Shown: positions 37,449 to 46,972 of the stretch, in pieces
Layout: every line of letters begins with the position of its first letter
Position numbering within the stretch: position 1 is the stretch's first letter
Notes under the pieces: model-generated
Seen by the model: the letters and a program-made list of their open reading frames with translations, nothing else
Database searches by the model: none
What the model was told of the DNA's origin: nothing
Assembly: GCA_030147635.1 (NCBI GenBank)
Contig: JASBUZ010000003.1
Span: forward strand, 1-64,000
Length of the DNA: 64,000 bases
Reading direction: 5' to 3'
Origin: Gammaproteobacteria bacterium
Lineage (GTDB): Bacteria > Pseudomonadota > Gammaproteobacteria > Legionellales > Legionellaceae
Program-made: the position numbers and the translations under genes

Positions 37449-38468
37449 TTAGTTAATGTAGCTATCCGGCTGTTTTTGGTCCCAAGCTTCAATCACACTC
37501 TCTGCCTTCTCGTTATCTAAGAAAGAGGCCATTTTAAAGACTGCAAGTCCTTCATGAATTAAAGGCGTTGTATTGATACCAACCACAATTGCATCTTGCT
37601 CTGCTTTAACAGGCTCCAGTACATCAGCGCCAAATGGATCAATAATGGTGCCCAGTAATTCCCCTTTTTTGACTGTCTGACCCAAAGTGACTTCAGGGCG
37701 TAAAATCCCCCCTTTATGTGCCACAATCCATGCCTCATCACGCGAAAAAATGGGGTTAATCTCTTTAACAGGCGCTTTATCCAGCATATCGAGCGAGCGC
37801 ATTACATTTTTGACGCCTTCAACTCCGAGTAAAATTGCATTTTCGTCAAAACGCATCGCCTCTCCACCTTGATAAACTAGTAGAGGTACTTGTAAATCTT
37901 CCATGGTTTTCCGAAGATTGTTGCCTTCAATATCAACATTAGTGACCACAGGAGATTGGAATGCTTGAGCTAATTCTCGAGCTTGTCTTTGGTTAAAGTT
38001 GCAATACACTTGCGGCAAAATATTATGATTCATACCACCGGTTTGTAGCTCAATGCAATAATCAACTTTTGAGAAAATCTCATGCGTTAAGATATGCGCA
38101 ATACGCTCTCCAAAGGTGCCATTTTCATCGCCTGGAAAGCAGTCTGCTAAATTATGTCCAATAGGTAGCATAGATGGATAATGGGTCAACCCATAAACAT
38201 TCACCACTGGAATGGCAATAATAGTGCCCGCCAACACACCAGGCGTCACCATTTTGGTAATACGATTTACAATATCTAAGCCATTGAGTTCAATACCTTT
38301 AAACGTTGAGAGCAGGAGTAAACAAGGTCCTTTATGCTTGCTATGAATCACCTTAATCGGCATATACAAGGGAGAGCAGGCATGCTGCTCAGGAAGAGGT
38401 AATGCTAAACTTGCGACTTCGCCTGGGTGAATAGTTGTATCACAAATCTTAATTTTCGAGTTTTTCAT
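37449..38468 (-). CDS. Succinylglutamate desuccinylase/aspartoacylase-like protein without zinc histidines
   Basis: A 339-residue protein with the M14-type aspartoacylase fold (AspA/AstE). The layout is recognisable: a lead strand PCLLLLSTFKGIELNG at 48-63, NVYGLTHYPSMLPIGHNLADCFPG, YCIELQTGG near 138-145, and a C-terminal biotinyl-like domain with VKKGELLGTIID. The zinc motif GxHGDExxG reads TFKGIELNG, keeping Glu60 but with Lys in the His place, and the second His of D-L-H-T is Gln142. The substrate-binding DLNRxFPG reads NLADCFPG. It may be a pseudoenzyme or bind the metal in another way. It is followed by the MFS carrier gene. Confidence 0.7.
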   Translation of the reverse strand: MKNSKIKICDTTIHPGEVASLALPLPEQHACSPLYMPIKVIHSKHKGPCLLLLSTFKGIELNGLDIVNRITKMVTPGVLAGTIIAIPVVNVYGLTHYPSMLPIGHNLADCFPGDENGTFGERIAHILTHEIFSKVDYCIELQTGGMNHNILPQVYCNFNQRQARELAQAFQSPVVTNVDIEGNNLRKTMEDLQVPLLVYQGGEAMRFDENAILLGVEGVKNVMRSLDMLDKAPVKEINPIFSRDEAWIVAHKGGILRPEVTLGQTVKKGELLGTIIDPFGADVLEPVKAEQDAIVVGINTTPLIHEGLAVFKMASFLDNEKAESVIEAWDQKQPDSYIN

Positions 38469-38477
38469 AAATAAAGG

Positions 38478-38723
38478 TTAAGAAAGTATTCCATTATTTG
38501 ACTCTGGGACGTTTGTATCGCCGCCTTGAATATCATCAGGCTTTAAAAAAACGGTCACTTCTGGCTTCACATACATAGCCTTCTGCTCAGCCTCAAGCTC
38601 AAGCTCCGACTCGAGCTGCTTTTCAACTATGTCCACAAGAAAATATCCGCTCACAAATAAAGCTTCATCTAACCATAAACAGCCTAAAAAGGCAAGGTGG
38701 CATCTGTTCCTGATCGGTTGCAT
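38478..38723 (-). CDS. Small hypothetical protein
   Basis: An 81-residue frame that starts 40 bases inside the preceding HAD-like gene and ends nine bases before the aspartoacylase-like gene. It has a hydrophobic stretch early (ALFVSGYFLVDIV) and then acidic repeats (ESELELEAEQ). No family is recognised. The HAD-like protein upstream ends at the same point as its paralogue, so this is not its lost C-terminus. It may be a small anchored protein or a chance frame. Confidence 0.4.
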   Translation of the reverse strand: MQPIRNRCHLAFLGCLWLDEALFVSGYFLVDIVEKQLESELELEAEQKAMYVKPEVTVFLKPDDIQGGDTNVPESNNGILS

Positions 38724-39613
38724 AGTTTCTTAGCTGCACCATCCTCAACTGGATGGAAAATCATATTGCCAAGCCGAGACGCTTCCTCTCCCTCACGCTT
38801 AGCAGATGATGCCAGTTTCGGGGCACCAAAACGTCCAAATAGCTCTCCAGGCTTCAATTCTAAAATCTTAGGAATCCTAAGTATTTTACCCGCCTCAGGT
38901 GACTCCATACACGCCCCAACCAATTGAACCGTTTTTTGATAAGCATCGTCAATCCCCCGCGAGCGCCCGTTAGCTATAATAGGGGGATACTCTTTCAACT
39001 GGTCAGTTCCTCTCTCATGCTGACATAAGTTTAATTTCAAGTTAGGAGGCAGTAACTGTGGATATTCTGAAAAAAACTGATGTACAGTATCTAAAATATC
39101 TTTTCTGTCATCATAGGCTGTAAAGAGCACATCAGCGTTCGGATTACGCGCTGCTGCGCGATGCATCCTCGCGTACAATATTGTAATTTTCGACTCATCA
39201 AAATACCAATCTACGTGTATGCCTTGATAGTTTGGGTCCATTGCACGTTCAAATGACGTACCAGCTTTGAGATCACCCCGAGCATCTGCGAGCAAAAATG
39301 TGTCGCACTCTGCGTCCAAAAACGAGGCTGCTTCAATGTAAAAAGGAAATGACGACGTAGATTGATTGACCTTTTTATTATGTTCATCACAAGGCTGAGA
39401 CTGCCTAGCCGAGAAGCTACTCACCCAACGGGCGCTCGTAGGAAGACCTTTTGTCTCTCTTTGAATCCGTTTTTCCACTTGAGCCCAAAAAGCTACGTCT
39501 TCTTCAATCAAGTCCCCAGGCTCTATTTGCTCACCACGAAAATTACCAACACAATTATCATAATCAAACGAGTGCTCTGATATGGCTGGTCTTATTTCCA
39601 ATTTTTCTTGCAT
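38684..39613 (-). CDS. HAD-like protein, paralogue 1 of a tandem pair
   Basis: A 309-residue cytosolic-type protein, clearly related along its whole length to the gene upstream (39613-40596). Four haloacid dehalogenase-type motifs are in order: FDYDNC (motif I, two Asp), VSSFSARQS (motif II Ser), FDESKITILYA (motif III Lys) and FTAYDDRKDIL (motif IV, paired Asp). A Cys- and Asn-containing LPPNLKLNLCQ segment follows, then a polar tail. This would make it a phosphatase or phosphotransferase, though the spacing is unusual and the family is not one I can name. ATG 39613 shares one base with the previous stop (TGATG), so translation is coupled. Confidence 0.65.
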   Translation of the reverse strand: MQEKLEIRPAISEHSFDYDNCVGNFRGEQIEPGDLIEEDVAFWAQVEKRIQRETKGLPTSARWVSSFSARQSQPCDEHNKKVNQSTSSFPFYIEAASFLDAECDTFLLADARGDLKAGTSFERAMDPNYQGIHVDWYFDESKITILYARMHRAAARNPNADVLFTAYDDRKDILDTVHQFFSEYPQLLPPNLKLNLCQHERGTDQLKEYPPIIANGRSRGIDDAYQKTVQLVGACMESPEAGKILRIPKILELKPGELFGRFGAPKLASSAKREGEEASRLGNMIFHPVEDGAAKKLCNRSGTDATLPF

Positions 39614-40596
39614 CAAGTTATACCTAACATTTTTTCAAGGCTACAACTCGCACCCTCTCGAGTTACCTCAACATCAGGACGTTTAAAAATCATGCTTCCA
39701 ACCTGAAGTTTTTCTTGCTCTTCTGGTGCTCGTATCCTACGAATCCAACGTCCAAGGTCTATACCACGATGAATCGTGTTAATATCAAGCGGAACCCCAT
39801 GATTCAAACGATTTGCCAGTGTATCAAGATACTCCCCTAATGCTTTGGTCGTTTCCTTGTAGCTATAGTCAAAACCTAAAGACGCCTCGTGTTCTGCCCT
39901 AAAAATGGGGCGATAAGGACATACCTTACCCCCTCGCTGAAATTGGCATAAATTGAGTATTAAGTTCGGAGGCAATAAATCTTTATTTTTAGTGAAAAAA
40001 TGATGCAAACCCTGAAGAATATCTTTTCTGTCATCATAAAAAGTAAAAAGAGCCAAACCATTGGGGTTACATAACGCAGAACGGTGCATTTTTGCGTACA
40101 GCAAGGTAATTTTTGACTCATCAAAGCACCAATTTGTATGCTCCCCTGCATAGTCGGGATCAAGTGCCCGTTCAAATGAAGTCCCTGTTGTTAAGCCATT
40201 CAAATCTGCAAGCAAAAATTTATCAATTTGTGCATCCAAATAGTTTGATACATGCAAGTACAGAGGAAAGCAGGAGGTTGAGTTATTATTTTCCGTGTTA
40301 TAATCGTCACAGGGCTTTGACTGTCTAGCTGTTGCAATACTTACACAACGCCTGTCATTCGGTAACCCTCGGGTCTCAGCATGCATCACATCTCTGACAT
40401 AGGCCCAAAATTCAGCTTCAGCCTCAACCAGTTCTTCTGGTGTTAGCTTCTCATCACAGTCGTTTCCAATACACCCATCATAATCAAATGCATGCTCAGA
40501 ACTGACCTCTCCTATCCTATATTCGTCTGGAACGTTCAAGAGTACATCTTGAATCAGATCGTCCATAAGCGATGTAATTTCACTCTTATTAAACAT
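39613..40596 (-). CDS. HAD-like protein, paralogue 2 of a tandem pair
   Basis: A 327-residue protein. HAD-type motifs are FDYDGC (D38, D40), SIATARQS (T89), FDESKITLLYA (K162) and FTFYDDRKDIL (D188, D189). It shares many blocks with paralogue 1, such as ETRGLPxxxR, GTSFERAxDPxY and LLPPNLxLNLCQ. ATG 40596 is taken as start; an in-frame ATG ten codons earlier is possible, and neither has a strong ribosome binding site. No signal peptide. The FDYDGC type of motif also occurs in Legionella hypothetical proteins, so a host-directed phosphatase is possible but unproven. Confidence 0.65.
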   Translation of the reverse strand: MFNKSEITSLMDDLIQDVLLNVPDEYRIGEVSSEHAFDYDGCIGNDCDEKLTPEELVEAEAEFWAYVRDVMHAETRGLPNDRRCVSIATARQSKPCDDYNTENNNSTSCFPLYLHVSNYLDAQIDKFLLADLNGLTTGTSFERALDPDYAGEHTNWCFDESKITLLYAKMHRSALCNPNGLALFTFYDDRKDILQGLHHFFTKNKDLLPPNLILNLCQFQRGGKVCPYRPIFRAEHEASLGFDYSYKETTKALGEYLDTLANRLNHGVPLDINTIHRGIDLGRWIRRIRAPEEQEKLQVGSMIFKRPDVEVTREGASCSLEKMLGIT

Positions 40597-40670
40597 TTTT
40601 TCGCATAAAATATAAACTATGAGCATATTTTATAGAGGATAGCTTAAGACACCCTTAAAGTTTGCAGCAA

Positions 40671-41741
40671 TTACTCAATATGAGGCAAAGGAAGTTGTAA
40701 GTAAGGCACATCGTACAGCTCTTCCTCATTCAAACGTATGCCAACACCAAGCAACCGCACGGGACGCTCTTTTCTATGCCACCCTTCCTCAATCAGTGCA
40801 TAGATAAGTTCAATATCAATTTCTGTTGCCAAGCGCTCGACCGTAGTTTGCTGAAAATCATCAAATTTGAGTTTGACAAAAAGATTGTGAATCCCTGAAA
40901 GCTCTCCTGCTCGCTTGATTCGAGCCTCAAGCCTCTCAAGTAAAGTTGGTATTTCTACAAGACACGCTTCTAAGCTTTTTAAATCAGAAGTGTAAGTCTT
41001 TTCAACACTAATCGACTTTCTTACCCGCTCACTCTGCACTTCACGATTATCAATCCCACGCGAAAGCTCATACATCCGCTCTCCCATGGTGCCAAACTGA
41101 CGAGCCAGATCCAGCCTTGAGCGCTCTTGTAAGTCAGCACAGGTTTCAATCCCCATGGTATTCAACCGAGACTCCATCACAGGCCCCACGCCAAATAACT
41201 TTCTTACCGGCAAGTCACGCATAAAGCCATCGACTCGCTCAGGCGTAATCACCATCTGTCCGTTGGGTTTATGCCAATCACTCGCAATTTTGGCAAGGCT
41301 CTTGTTTGGCGCAACACCCGCACTCGCAGTAAGCTGCCGGGTTTGATAAATACGCTCTCGGATTGCACGAGCAATCCATGAGGCACTTCCTTGATGATGT
41401 GTACTGCCCGTCACATCCAAATAAGCTTCATCCAAAGAAAGCGGCTCAATTTTATTTGTATATTCTGCAAAAATTTCTCGTATCAACTGGCTTTCTTCTC
41501 GATAAATATCCATTCGAGTCGGTTGTATTACAAGGTCTGGGCAAAGCTTTAATGCATAGGCTGCCGCCATCGCAGAGCGCACACCGAATTGTCTCGCGCG
41601 ATAATTACAAGTCGAAATTACCCCTCTTCTGCCAGGCGACCCACCGACAGCAATCGGCTTATCTTGCAACTCTGGATAATCTCGCATTTCAATGGCGGCA
41701 TAAAAACAGTCCATATCAATATGAATAATTTTCCGAATCAT
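40671..41741 (-). CDS. dinB: DNA polymerase IV
   Basis: DinB is a Y-family polymerase that copies past DNA lesions. The 356-residue protein has the catalytic motifs HIDMDCFYAAIEMRD and SLDEAYLDVT, the finger CNYRARQFGVRSAM, SAGVAPNKSLAKIASD, and the little-finger domain. It ends in a short LQLPLPH tail that may be the clamp-binding motif. No LexA-type operator is seen before the ATG. Confidence 0.95.
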   Translation of the reverse strand: MIRKIIHIDMDCFYAAIEMRDYPELQDKPIAVGGSPGRRGVISTCNYRARQFGVRSAMAAAYALKLCPDLVIQPTRMDIYREESQLIREIFAEYTNKIEPLSLDEAYLDVTGSTHHQGSASWIARAIRERIYQTRQLTASAGVAPNKSLAKIASDWHKPNGQMVITPERVDGFMRDLPVRKLFGVGPVMESRLNTMGIETCADLQERSRLDLARQFGTMGERMYELSRGIDNREVQSERVRKSISVEKTYTSDLKSLEACLVEIPTLLERLEARIKRAGELSGIHNLFVKLKFDDFQQTTVERLATEIDIELIYALIEEGWHRKERPVRLLGVGIRLNEEELYDVPYLQLPLPHIE

Positions 41742-41788
41742 ATATGCTTAGGCTCTCTGCTAACGATTTCTCTCAATAGGAACAATAC

Positions 41789-42445
41789 GTGCTTTCAACC
41801 ATTCAAGCTATTGCCGTCTGGATTTTACCTGTTCTGTTCGCCATTACGCTACATGAAGCATCTCATGCTTATGTGGCCCATAAGCTTGGGGACAGTACCG
41901 CTAAAATGATGGGGCGCCTAACCATGAACCCCATCAAGCACATAGACTTAGTTGGCACGATTTTGGTTCCTATTTTAGTGGGTATTTTTAGTCAGTTTCA
42001 ATTCATATTTGGCTGGGCTAAACCTGTGCCAATTAGCTATAACCAACTCCGTAACCCACGCCGGGACATGGCACTTGTTGCGATAGCAGGCCCCCTGTCG
42101 AACCTCGCCATGGCACTACTTTGGGCGGTATTACTCAAGATAGGCTTGCTACTCGACCCAAGAAGTTCAATGCTTGCTCTATTCTTAGCACTTTCCGGCC
42201 AAGCAGGCATTTTGATTAATTTAATTTTGGCGTTTCTAAACTTAATTCCTATTCCACCGCTTGATGGCAGTCGGGTCTTGGTACGCTTTCTCCCCCCTCA
42301 TCTGGCAACACAATACCTAAGAGTGGAGCCTTTTGGTTTTATTATTATCTTGGCACTGCTTGCAACCAATATTTTAAGTTTAATTTTGGGCCCACCTATC
42401 GTGGGCACCATGCAGCTTATTAACCTTTTGTTTAATATCAGCTAA
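41789..42445 (+). CDS. Site-2 protease family membrane metalloprotease
   Basis: A 218-residue M50-type intramembrane zinc protease. HEASH (in ITLHEASHAYVAHKLGD) is the zinc-binding HExxH, and NLIPIPPLDGSRVL is the third-ligand motif NxxPxPxLDG. The protein has about five or six membrane helices and lacks the PDZ domains of RseP, so it belongs to the small YwhC-type group. Substrate unknown. The start is GTG 41789, seven bases after AGGA. Confidence 0.88.
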   Translation: MLSTIQAIAVWILPVLFAITLHEASHAYVAHKLGDSTAKMMGRLTMNPIKHIDLVGTILVPILVGIFSQFQFIFGWAKPVPISYNQLRNPRRDMALVAIAGPLSNLAMALLWAVLLKIGLLLDPRSSMLALFLALSGQAGILINLILAFLNLIPIPPLDGSRVLVRFLPPHLATQYLRVEPFGFIIILALLATNILSLILGPPIVGTMQLINLLFNIS

Positions 42446-42491
42446 CTTTTTTTAGAGTAAAGTACGGTCTCTGACTCAGAAGTTGGAAAAA

Positions 42492-42929
42492 TCACTCTTT
42501 AGAGGCTCTCAACATCCACCCTGCTTTTTCATGAGCATTAATTCTATCACTGAGTAAATTAGCAGCCCCTTCATCATGGATTTCTTCGGCAAGCTTTAGT
42601 GCGCGATTCAAATCTTTCACTAAAGTCATATGATCGTCTGCAAGCTCACTGACCATTTGATTGGCCTTCGCCTGGGAGTTGCCATCTTTGATGGTTTTCA
42701 GTCGCTCAAAGTCTTTAAATGTTGCAGGGGCTGGATGGTCCATAATACGAATTTGTTCAGCGACCGCATCTACCGCATCGGCAAGCTCCATGTAGTGTTC
42801 TTCAAACAGCTGATGTAGCGCTTTAAAGTGTGGCCCTGTCACATGCCAGTGGTAATTTTGTGTTTTCAGATAAATCGCGTAAGTATCTGCCAAAAGGACT
42901 TCGAGTTGAGCTAGTAAGTCTTTGCGCAT
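42492..42929 (-). CDS. dps: Dps-family ferritin-like protein
   Basis: A 145-residue member of the Dps group, which forms 12-subunit shells that oxidise and store iron and shield DNA from peroxide. The ferroxidase residues lie in NYHWHVTGPHFKALHQLFEEHYMELADAVDAVAEQIR-type sequence, here with His, Asp and Glu in their usual positions. ATG 42929 is chosen because GGGAG precedes it by six bases; the longer frame from 43016 encodes an unlikely N-terminus. It lies downstream of groEL after a strong terminator. Confidence 0.88.
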   Translation of the reverse strand: MRKDLLAQLEVLLADTYAIYLKTQNYHWHVTGPHFKALHQLFEEHYMELADAVDAVAEQIRIMDHPAPATFKDFERLKTIKDGNSQAKANQMVSELADDHMTLVKDLNRALKLAEEIHDEGAANLLSDRINAHEKAGWMLRASKE

Positions 42930-42997
42930 GACATGCTCCCTATCATTCAAGTCAAATTTACTTAATGTTAAGCATAGCTCAGCTACTTCGAAAAACA

Positions 42998-43028
42998 ATA
43001 AAAAAACCCGCCACAAGGGGCGGGTTTT
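42998..43028 (-). terminator. Intrinsic terminator of groESL
   Basis: The stem AAAACCCGCC / GGCGGGTTTT (43003-43012 and 43019-43028) with a six-base loop is followed on the minus strand by TTATTGTTTTT. It stands about 35 bases after the groEL stop. Confidence 0.85.
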
Positions 43029-43062
43029 AAGGGTAAAACAGGTCGTAGAACGACAGGGGAAA

Positions 43063-44730
43063 TTACATCATTCCACCCATACCGCCCATGCCGCCCATGC
43101 CACCCATGCCGCCCATATCACCGGCGCCAGCTGCAGATGAGTCATCTTCATCTTTTGGTGCGTCAGCAACCATGCACTCTGTTGTAAGCATTAAGCTTGC
43201 AACAGAAGCTGCGTTTTGAAGTGCTGTACGAGTTACTTTGGTTGGATCTAAGATACCGAACTCAACCATATCACCGTACTCACCGTCAGCAGCGTTAAAA
43301 CCATAGTTTGCTTTGCCTTCAGCAACGTTATTTACAACAACAGATGCTTCATAGCCTGCGTTTGAAACGATTTGACGTAAAGGTGCTTCCATAGCACGGC
43401 GGAGAATGTCGATACCCATGCTTTGATCGTGGTTATCGCCTTCTAAGCCTTTCAATACTTTTTGCGCGCGAATCAGGGCAACACCACCACCAGCAACGAT
43501 GCCTTCTTCAACAGCTGCACGAGTTGCGTGCAATGCATCTTCAACACGTGCTTTTTTCTCTTTCATTTCAACTTCAGTTGCAGCACCCACTTTAATCACA
43601 GCAACACCGCCTGCGAGCTTAGCAACACGCTCTTGCAGTTTTTCACGGTCGTAGTCAGAAGAAGTTTCTTCCATTTGCGCACGGATTTGAGTAATACGCT
43701 CATCAATTTCGTTCGCTTTACCTTCACCGTCAATGATGGTTGTGTTTTCTTTGGTAATCACAACGCGCTTTGCAGAACCTAAGTCCTCGAGAGTTGCGCC
43801 TTCTAAGTTTTTACCAACTTCTTCAGAAATCACGTCACCGTTGGTCAAGATTGCGATGTCTTGCAACATGGCCTTACGACGATCGCCAAAGCCAGGCGCC
43901 TTAACCGCACACACTTTAACGATGCCACGCATATTGTTTACAACCAAGGTTGCCAACGCTTCGCCTTCAACATCTTCAGCGATGATGAGCAGTGGACGGC
44001 CAGATTTCGCAACACCTTCTAATGTAGGCAACATTTCACGAATGTTAGAAATTTTCTTGTCCACCAACAGAATGTGTGGGTGCTCAAGCTCTGCGGTCAT
44101 GTTTTGTTGGTTGTTGATGAAGTAAGGTGAAATGTAACCACGGTCAAACTGCATACCTTCAACCACAGCCAATTCATTCTCAAGACCGTTACCATCTTCA
44201 ACGGTAATCACGCCTTCTTTACCCACTTTAGCCATTGCTTCAGCAATGATGCTGCCAACAGCTTCGTCAGAGTTTGCAGAAATCGTACCTACTTGCGCGA
44301 TTGCTTTGCCGTCTTTGCATGGCTTAGACATTTTGTGAAGCTCGCCCACTACAGATGCAACTGCTTTATCAATACCACGCTTCAAGTCCATTGGGTTCAT
44401 GCCAGCAGCAACTGCTTTGTGGCCTTCAACCAAAATAGCACGCGCCAATACAGTTGCGGTGGTTGTACCATCACCTGCAGCATCAGAAGTTTGAGAAGCA
44501 ACTTCTTTAACCATTTGTGCGCCCATGTTTTTGAAACGCTCACCAAACTCAATCTCTTTAGCAACAGATACACCGTCTTTTGTTACGGTTGGTGCGCCAT
44601 ATGCTTTTTCGAGTACCACATTACGTCCACGTGGCCCCATGGTCACTTGCACAGCATTTGCTAATGCATTAACCCCTGAAATCATCAGTTGGCGTGCTTC
44701 GTCGCCAAAACGTACGTCTTTACTAGACAT
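43063..44730 (-). CDS. groL: Chaperonin GroEL
   Basis: The 555-residue Hsp60 subunit, which forms the double-ring folding chamber with ATP. Typical sequences are [48 protein letters not shown], and the flexible GGM-repeat tail ending in MM. groES lies directly upstream. No convincing sigma-32 promoter is visible before groES, so heat-shock control cannot be shown here. Confidence 0.98.
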   Translation of the reverse strand: MSSKDVRFGDEARQLMISGVNALANAVQVTMGPRGRNVVLEKAYGAPTVTKDGVSVAKEIEFGERFKNMGAQMVKEVASQTSDAAGDGTTTATVLARAILVEGHKAVAAGMNPMDLKRGIDKAVASVVGELHKMSKPCKDGKAIAQVGTISANSDEAVGSIIAEAMAKVGKEGVITVEDGNGLENELAVVEGMQFDRGYISPYFINNQQNMTAELEHPHILLVDKKISNIREMLPTLEGVAKSGRPLLIIAEDVEGEALATLVVNNMRGIVKVCAVKAPGFGDRRKAMLQDIAILTNGDVISEEVGKNLEGATLEDLGSAKRVVITKENTTIIDGEGKANEIDERITQIRAQMEETSSDYDREKLQERVAKLAGGVAVIKVGAATEVEMKEKKARVEDALHATRAAVEEGIVAGGGVALIRAQKVLKGLEGDNHDQSMGIDILRRAMEAPLRQIVSNAGYEASVVVNNVAEGKANYGFNAADGEYGDMVEFGILDPTKVTRTALQNAASVASLMLTTECMVADAPKDEDDSSAAGAGDMGGMGGMGGMGGMGGMM

Positions 44731-44767
44731 ATTTCTATCCCCTTTCTAAGTCTAAAAGATTTAAAAA

Positions 44768-45058
44768 TTAACCTTCGATAACACCCATGATGTCGTCTTC
44801 ACGCATCACAACAACGTCTTCACCGTCGATTTTAACTTCTGTGCCAGAGTACTTGCCGAACAATACCTTGTCGCCAACTTGAACTGCTAATGCACAAACA
44901 TCGCCGTTGTCTAACCGCTTGCCTGCGCCAACAGCGATAATTTCGCCTCGCATTGGTTTTTCTGTTGCACTATCTGGAATCACAATACCACCAGCTGAGG
45001 TACGTTCTTCTTCCATACGACGAACTACTACGCGATCATGTAAAGGACGGATATTCAT
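44768..45058 (-). CDS. groS: Co-chaperonin GroES
   Basis: The 96-residue Hsp10 lid of GroEL. It opens with [14 protein letters not shown], has the mobile loop [18 protein letters not shown], and ends [20 protein letters not shown] lies about ten bases upstream of the ATG. groL follows after 37 bases. The gene diverges from dsbD, whose signal-peptide start lies 140 bases away. Confidence 0.97.
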   Translation of the reverse strand: MNIRPLHDRVVVRRMEEERTSAGGIVIPDSATEKPMRGEIIAVGAGKRLDNGDVCALAVQVGDKVLFGKYSGTEVKIDGEDVVVMREDDIMGVIEG

Positions 45059-45199
45059 GTTCTTTCTTCTCCTGACTGAATTACCTTAAAAAAATATTCC
45101 CGCTGTAAAAACTTGACCATCAAACAACGCGGATGTTACACATATGGAGGCAAATATTTATCTTTCAAGGGCGAACCGAAAAAAAATTGGTTGTTTATC

Positions 45200-46972
45200 A
45201 TGAGATTCTTTTCTGTTTTTTTATTCATAAGCCTCTTTAGCTTATGGGCAAGCCCAAGCTTCTCGGAGCCCCCTCCTGCGCAAAATGTTTTTCACCTTAA
45301 AGTTAAGAAATACGATCCAAATACTTTTTTTTTAGAATGGCGCGTTAAACCAGGCTACTTTTTGTATCGCGACCGCCTACATTTAAGCCAACCCCAAACC
45401 GACTTTTTTGAACTTGCACCGCTTAAATTACCAAAAGCGCTCACTAAAATTGATGGTCTAGGAAATACCGTCTATATCTATCGCAATACAGTACGTATTC
45501 CAGTCAGCATTATCGGGCTACATCCAGGCGAAGGGATTTTAGATTTAAAATATCAAGGATGTGCTGATGACGGTTTTTGTTATCCACCAGAGTCTGCAAG
45601 TATCAAACTCTCTATCAATACGAATCTTGCGCTGACTGGTGTCAGTTTAATTCCGCCCACAAAAGTTCAAATCTCTAAGCCGCTTGCGTCTGAAGAAACA
45701 CTCATGAGTACGCATTTTTCAGAGCATCATTGGCTAATTACGCTACTTATCTTTTTTGGGCTCGGCTTGTTACTCTCGCTCACCCCCTGCGTCTTACCTA
45801 TGATTCCAGTCTTATCGGGCATTTTGGTTGGGCACGGAAAAAATCTATCCACACGAAAAGCATTTCTACTCTCGCTCAGCTATGTATTGAGTATGTCACT
45901 CACCTATGCTGCCATTGGTGCTGTGGTCGCACTGATGGGCCACAACTTACAAGTGCTCTTACAGTCTCCTATAGCCATTACTTCATTTAGTGTGGTATTT
46001 GTGCTGCTCGCCCTTGCCATGTTTGATGCCTATGAACTCAAACTGCCAAGTAGCTGGCAAACTAAGCTTGCTAGTGTCAGCTACAAACAAGCCGGGGGGC
46101 ACTACTTAGGGGCCGCCATTATGGGTTGCCTGTCTACCTTGATTTTATCACCTTGTGTCACAGCACCGCTCATTGGCGCACTCGGCTATATTGCCCAAAC
46201 AGGGGAAGTACTGTTTGGTACAACTGCCTTATTTTTTCTTGGTCTTGGTATGGGCTTACCCCTACTTTTAATTGGTGCCTCACTTGGTCGATGGCTACCT
46301 CATGCTGGCAATTGGATGAATGTCATCAAAAAACTGTTTGGCATCACGCTCTTGGCAGTGGCAGTCTATCTGATGAGCCGTATTTTGTCTGAGTTTGCCA
46401 CTATGCTACTTTGGGCAGGCTTATTGGTCATTTCAGGTGTTCTACTGGGTGCCTTCAAAAAAACATCATCAAACTTTATGCGCTTTATACGAGGTCTTGG
46501 CATTCTGTCGCTGGTGTATGGCATTTTAATTCTAGTAGGTGCAAGCCTTGGCAATACCAACCCGCTCAGGCCACTCACTCAAGTAAGCATTGAGTACACA
46601 GAGCATAGCACAACATCCGTGGTTACTAGCATGAAAGAGCTCGAACAAGCACTTGAGCAAGCGATGAAAAACAAACAGCCCGTATTACTCGATTTTTATG
46701 CGGACTGGTGTACTGCCTGTAAAGTCATTGAATCAACCACGCTGCAAAAACCTGAAGTACAAAAAGCACTAGAAAACATCCAGATGATAAAAGTGGACTT
46801 AACTGCAAACAGTCATGAAAGTCGAGCACTGTTGCATGAATTTAATGTAGTTGCACCACCTACTTTTATTTTTATTGATGCAACAGGTCGTGAACAAGAA
46901 TCACTACGTTTAGTTGGAGAAGTGGCCCTCCCCACTTTGGTCAGCCACCTGAGTCGCTTACTGCAGCCTTGA
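45200..46972 (+). CDS. dsbD: Thiol:disulfide interchange protein DsbD
   Basis: DsbD carries electrons from cytoplasmic thioredoxin across the inner membrane to periplasmic isomerases. The 590-residue protein has a signal peptide (MRFFSVFLFISLFSLWA), an N-terminal alpha domain with Cys in GCADDGFCYPPES, eight membrane helices with LTPCVLPMIPVLSGI and LSPCVTAPLIGALG, and a C-terminal thioredoxin domain with WCTACK. ATG 45200 is preferred because the signal peptide begins there; upstream frame to 45113 adds an unlikely extension. The end overlaps the ankyrin gene by 15 bases. Confidence 0.94.
   Translation: MRFFSVFLFISLFSLWASPSFSEPPPAQNVFHLKVKKYDPNTFFLEWRVKPGYFLYRDRLHLSQPQTDFFELAPLKLPKALTKIDGLGNTVYIYRNTVRIPVSIIGLHPGEGILDLKYQGCADDGFCYPPESASIKLSINTNLALTGVSLIPPTKVQISKPLASEETLMSTHFSEHHWLITLLIFFGLGLLLSLTPCVLPMIPVLSGILVGHGKNLSTRKAFLLSLSYVLSMSLTYAAIGAVVALMGHNLQVLLQSPIAITSFSVVFVLLALAMFDAYELKLPSSWQTKLASVSYKQAGGHYLGAAIMGCLSTLILSPCVTAPLIGALGYIAQTGEVLFGTTALFFLGLGMGLPLLLIGASLGRWLPHAGNWMNVIKKLFGITLLAVAVYLMSRILSEFATMLLWAGLLVISGVLLGAFKKTSSNFMRFIRGLGILSLVYGILILVGASLGNTNPLRPLTQVSIEYTEHSTTSVVTSMKELEQALEQAMKNKQPVLLDFYADWCTACKVIESTTLQKPEVQKALENIQMIKVDLTANSHESRALLHEFNVVAPPTFIFIDATGREQESLRLVGEVALPTLVSHLSRLLQP

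Noticed and set aside
38478-38723. Frameshifted C-terminus of the HAD-like protein
   Set aside because: The HAD-like protein ends at the same point as its paralogue, so nothing seems to be missing.
43072-43116. Short tandem repeat resembling a repeat array
   Set aside because: It encodes the GGM tail of GroEL and is an ordinary coding repeat. No CRISPR array is seen anywhere in the window.
43462-44664. Long plus-strand open frames opposite groEL
   Set aside because: They are the mirror of a highly conserved, strongly biased gene. Their peptides are low-complexity and have no ribosome binding sites.
45059-45199. Sigma-32 or CIRCE element before groES
   Set aside because: Neither the CTTGAA/CCCCAT pair nor the CIRCE inverted repeat could be found in this stretch.
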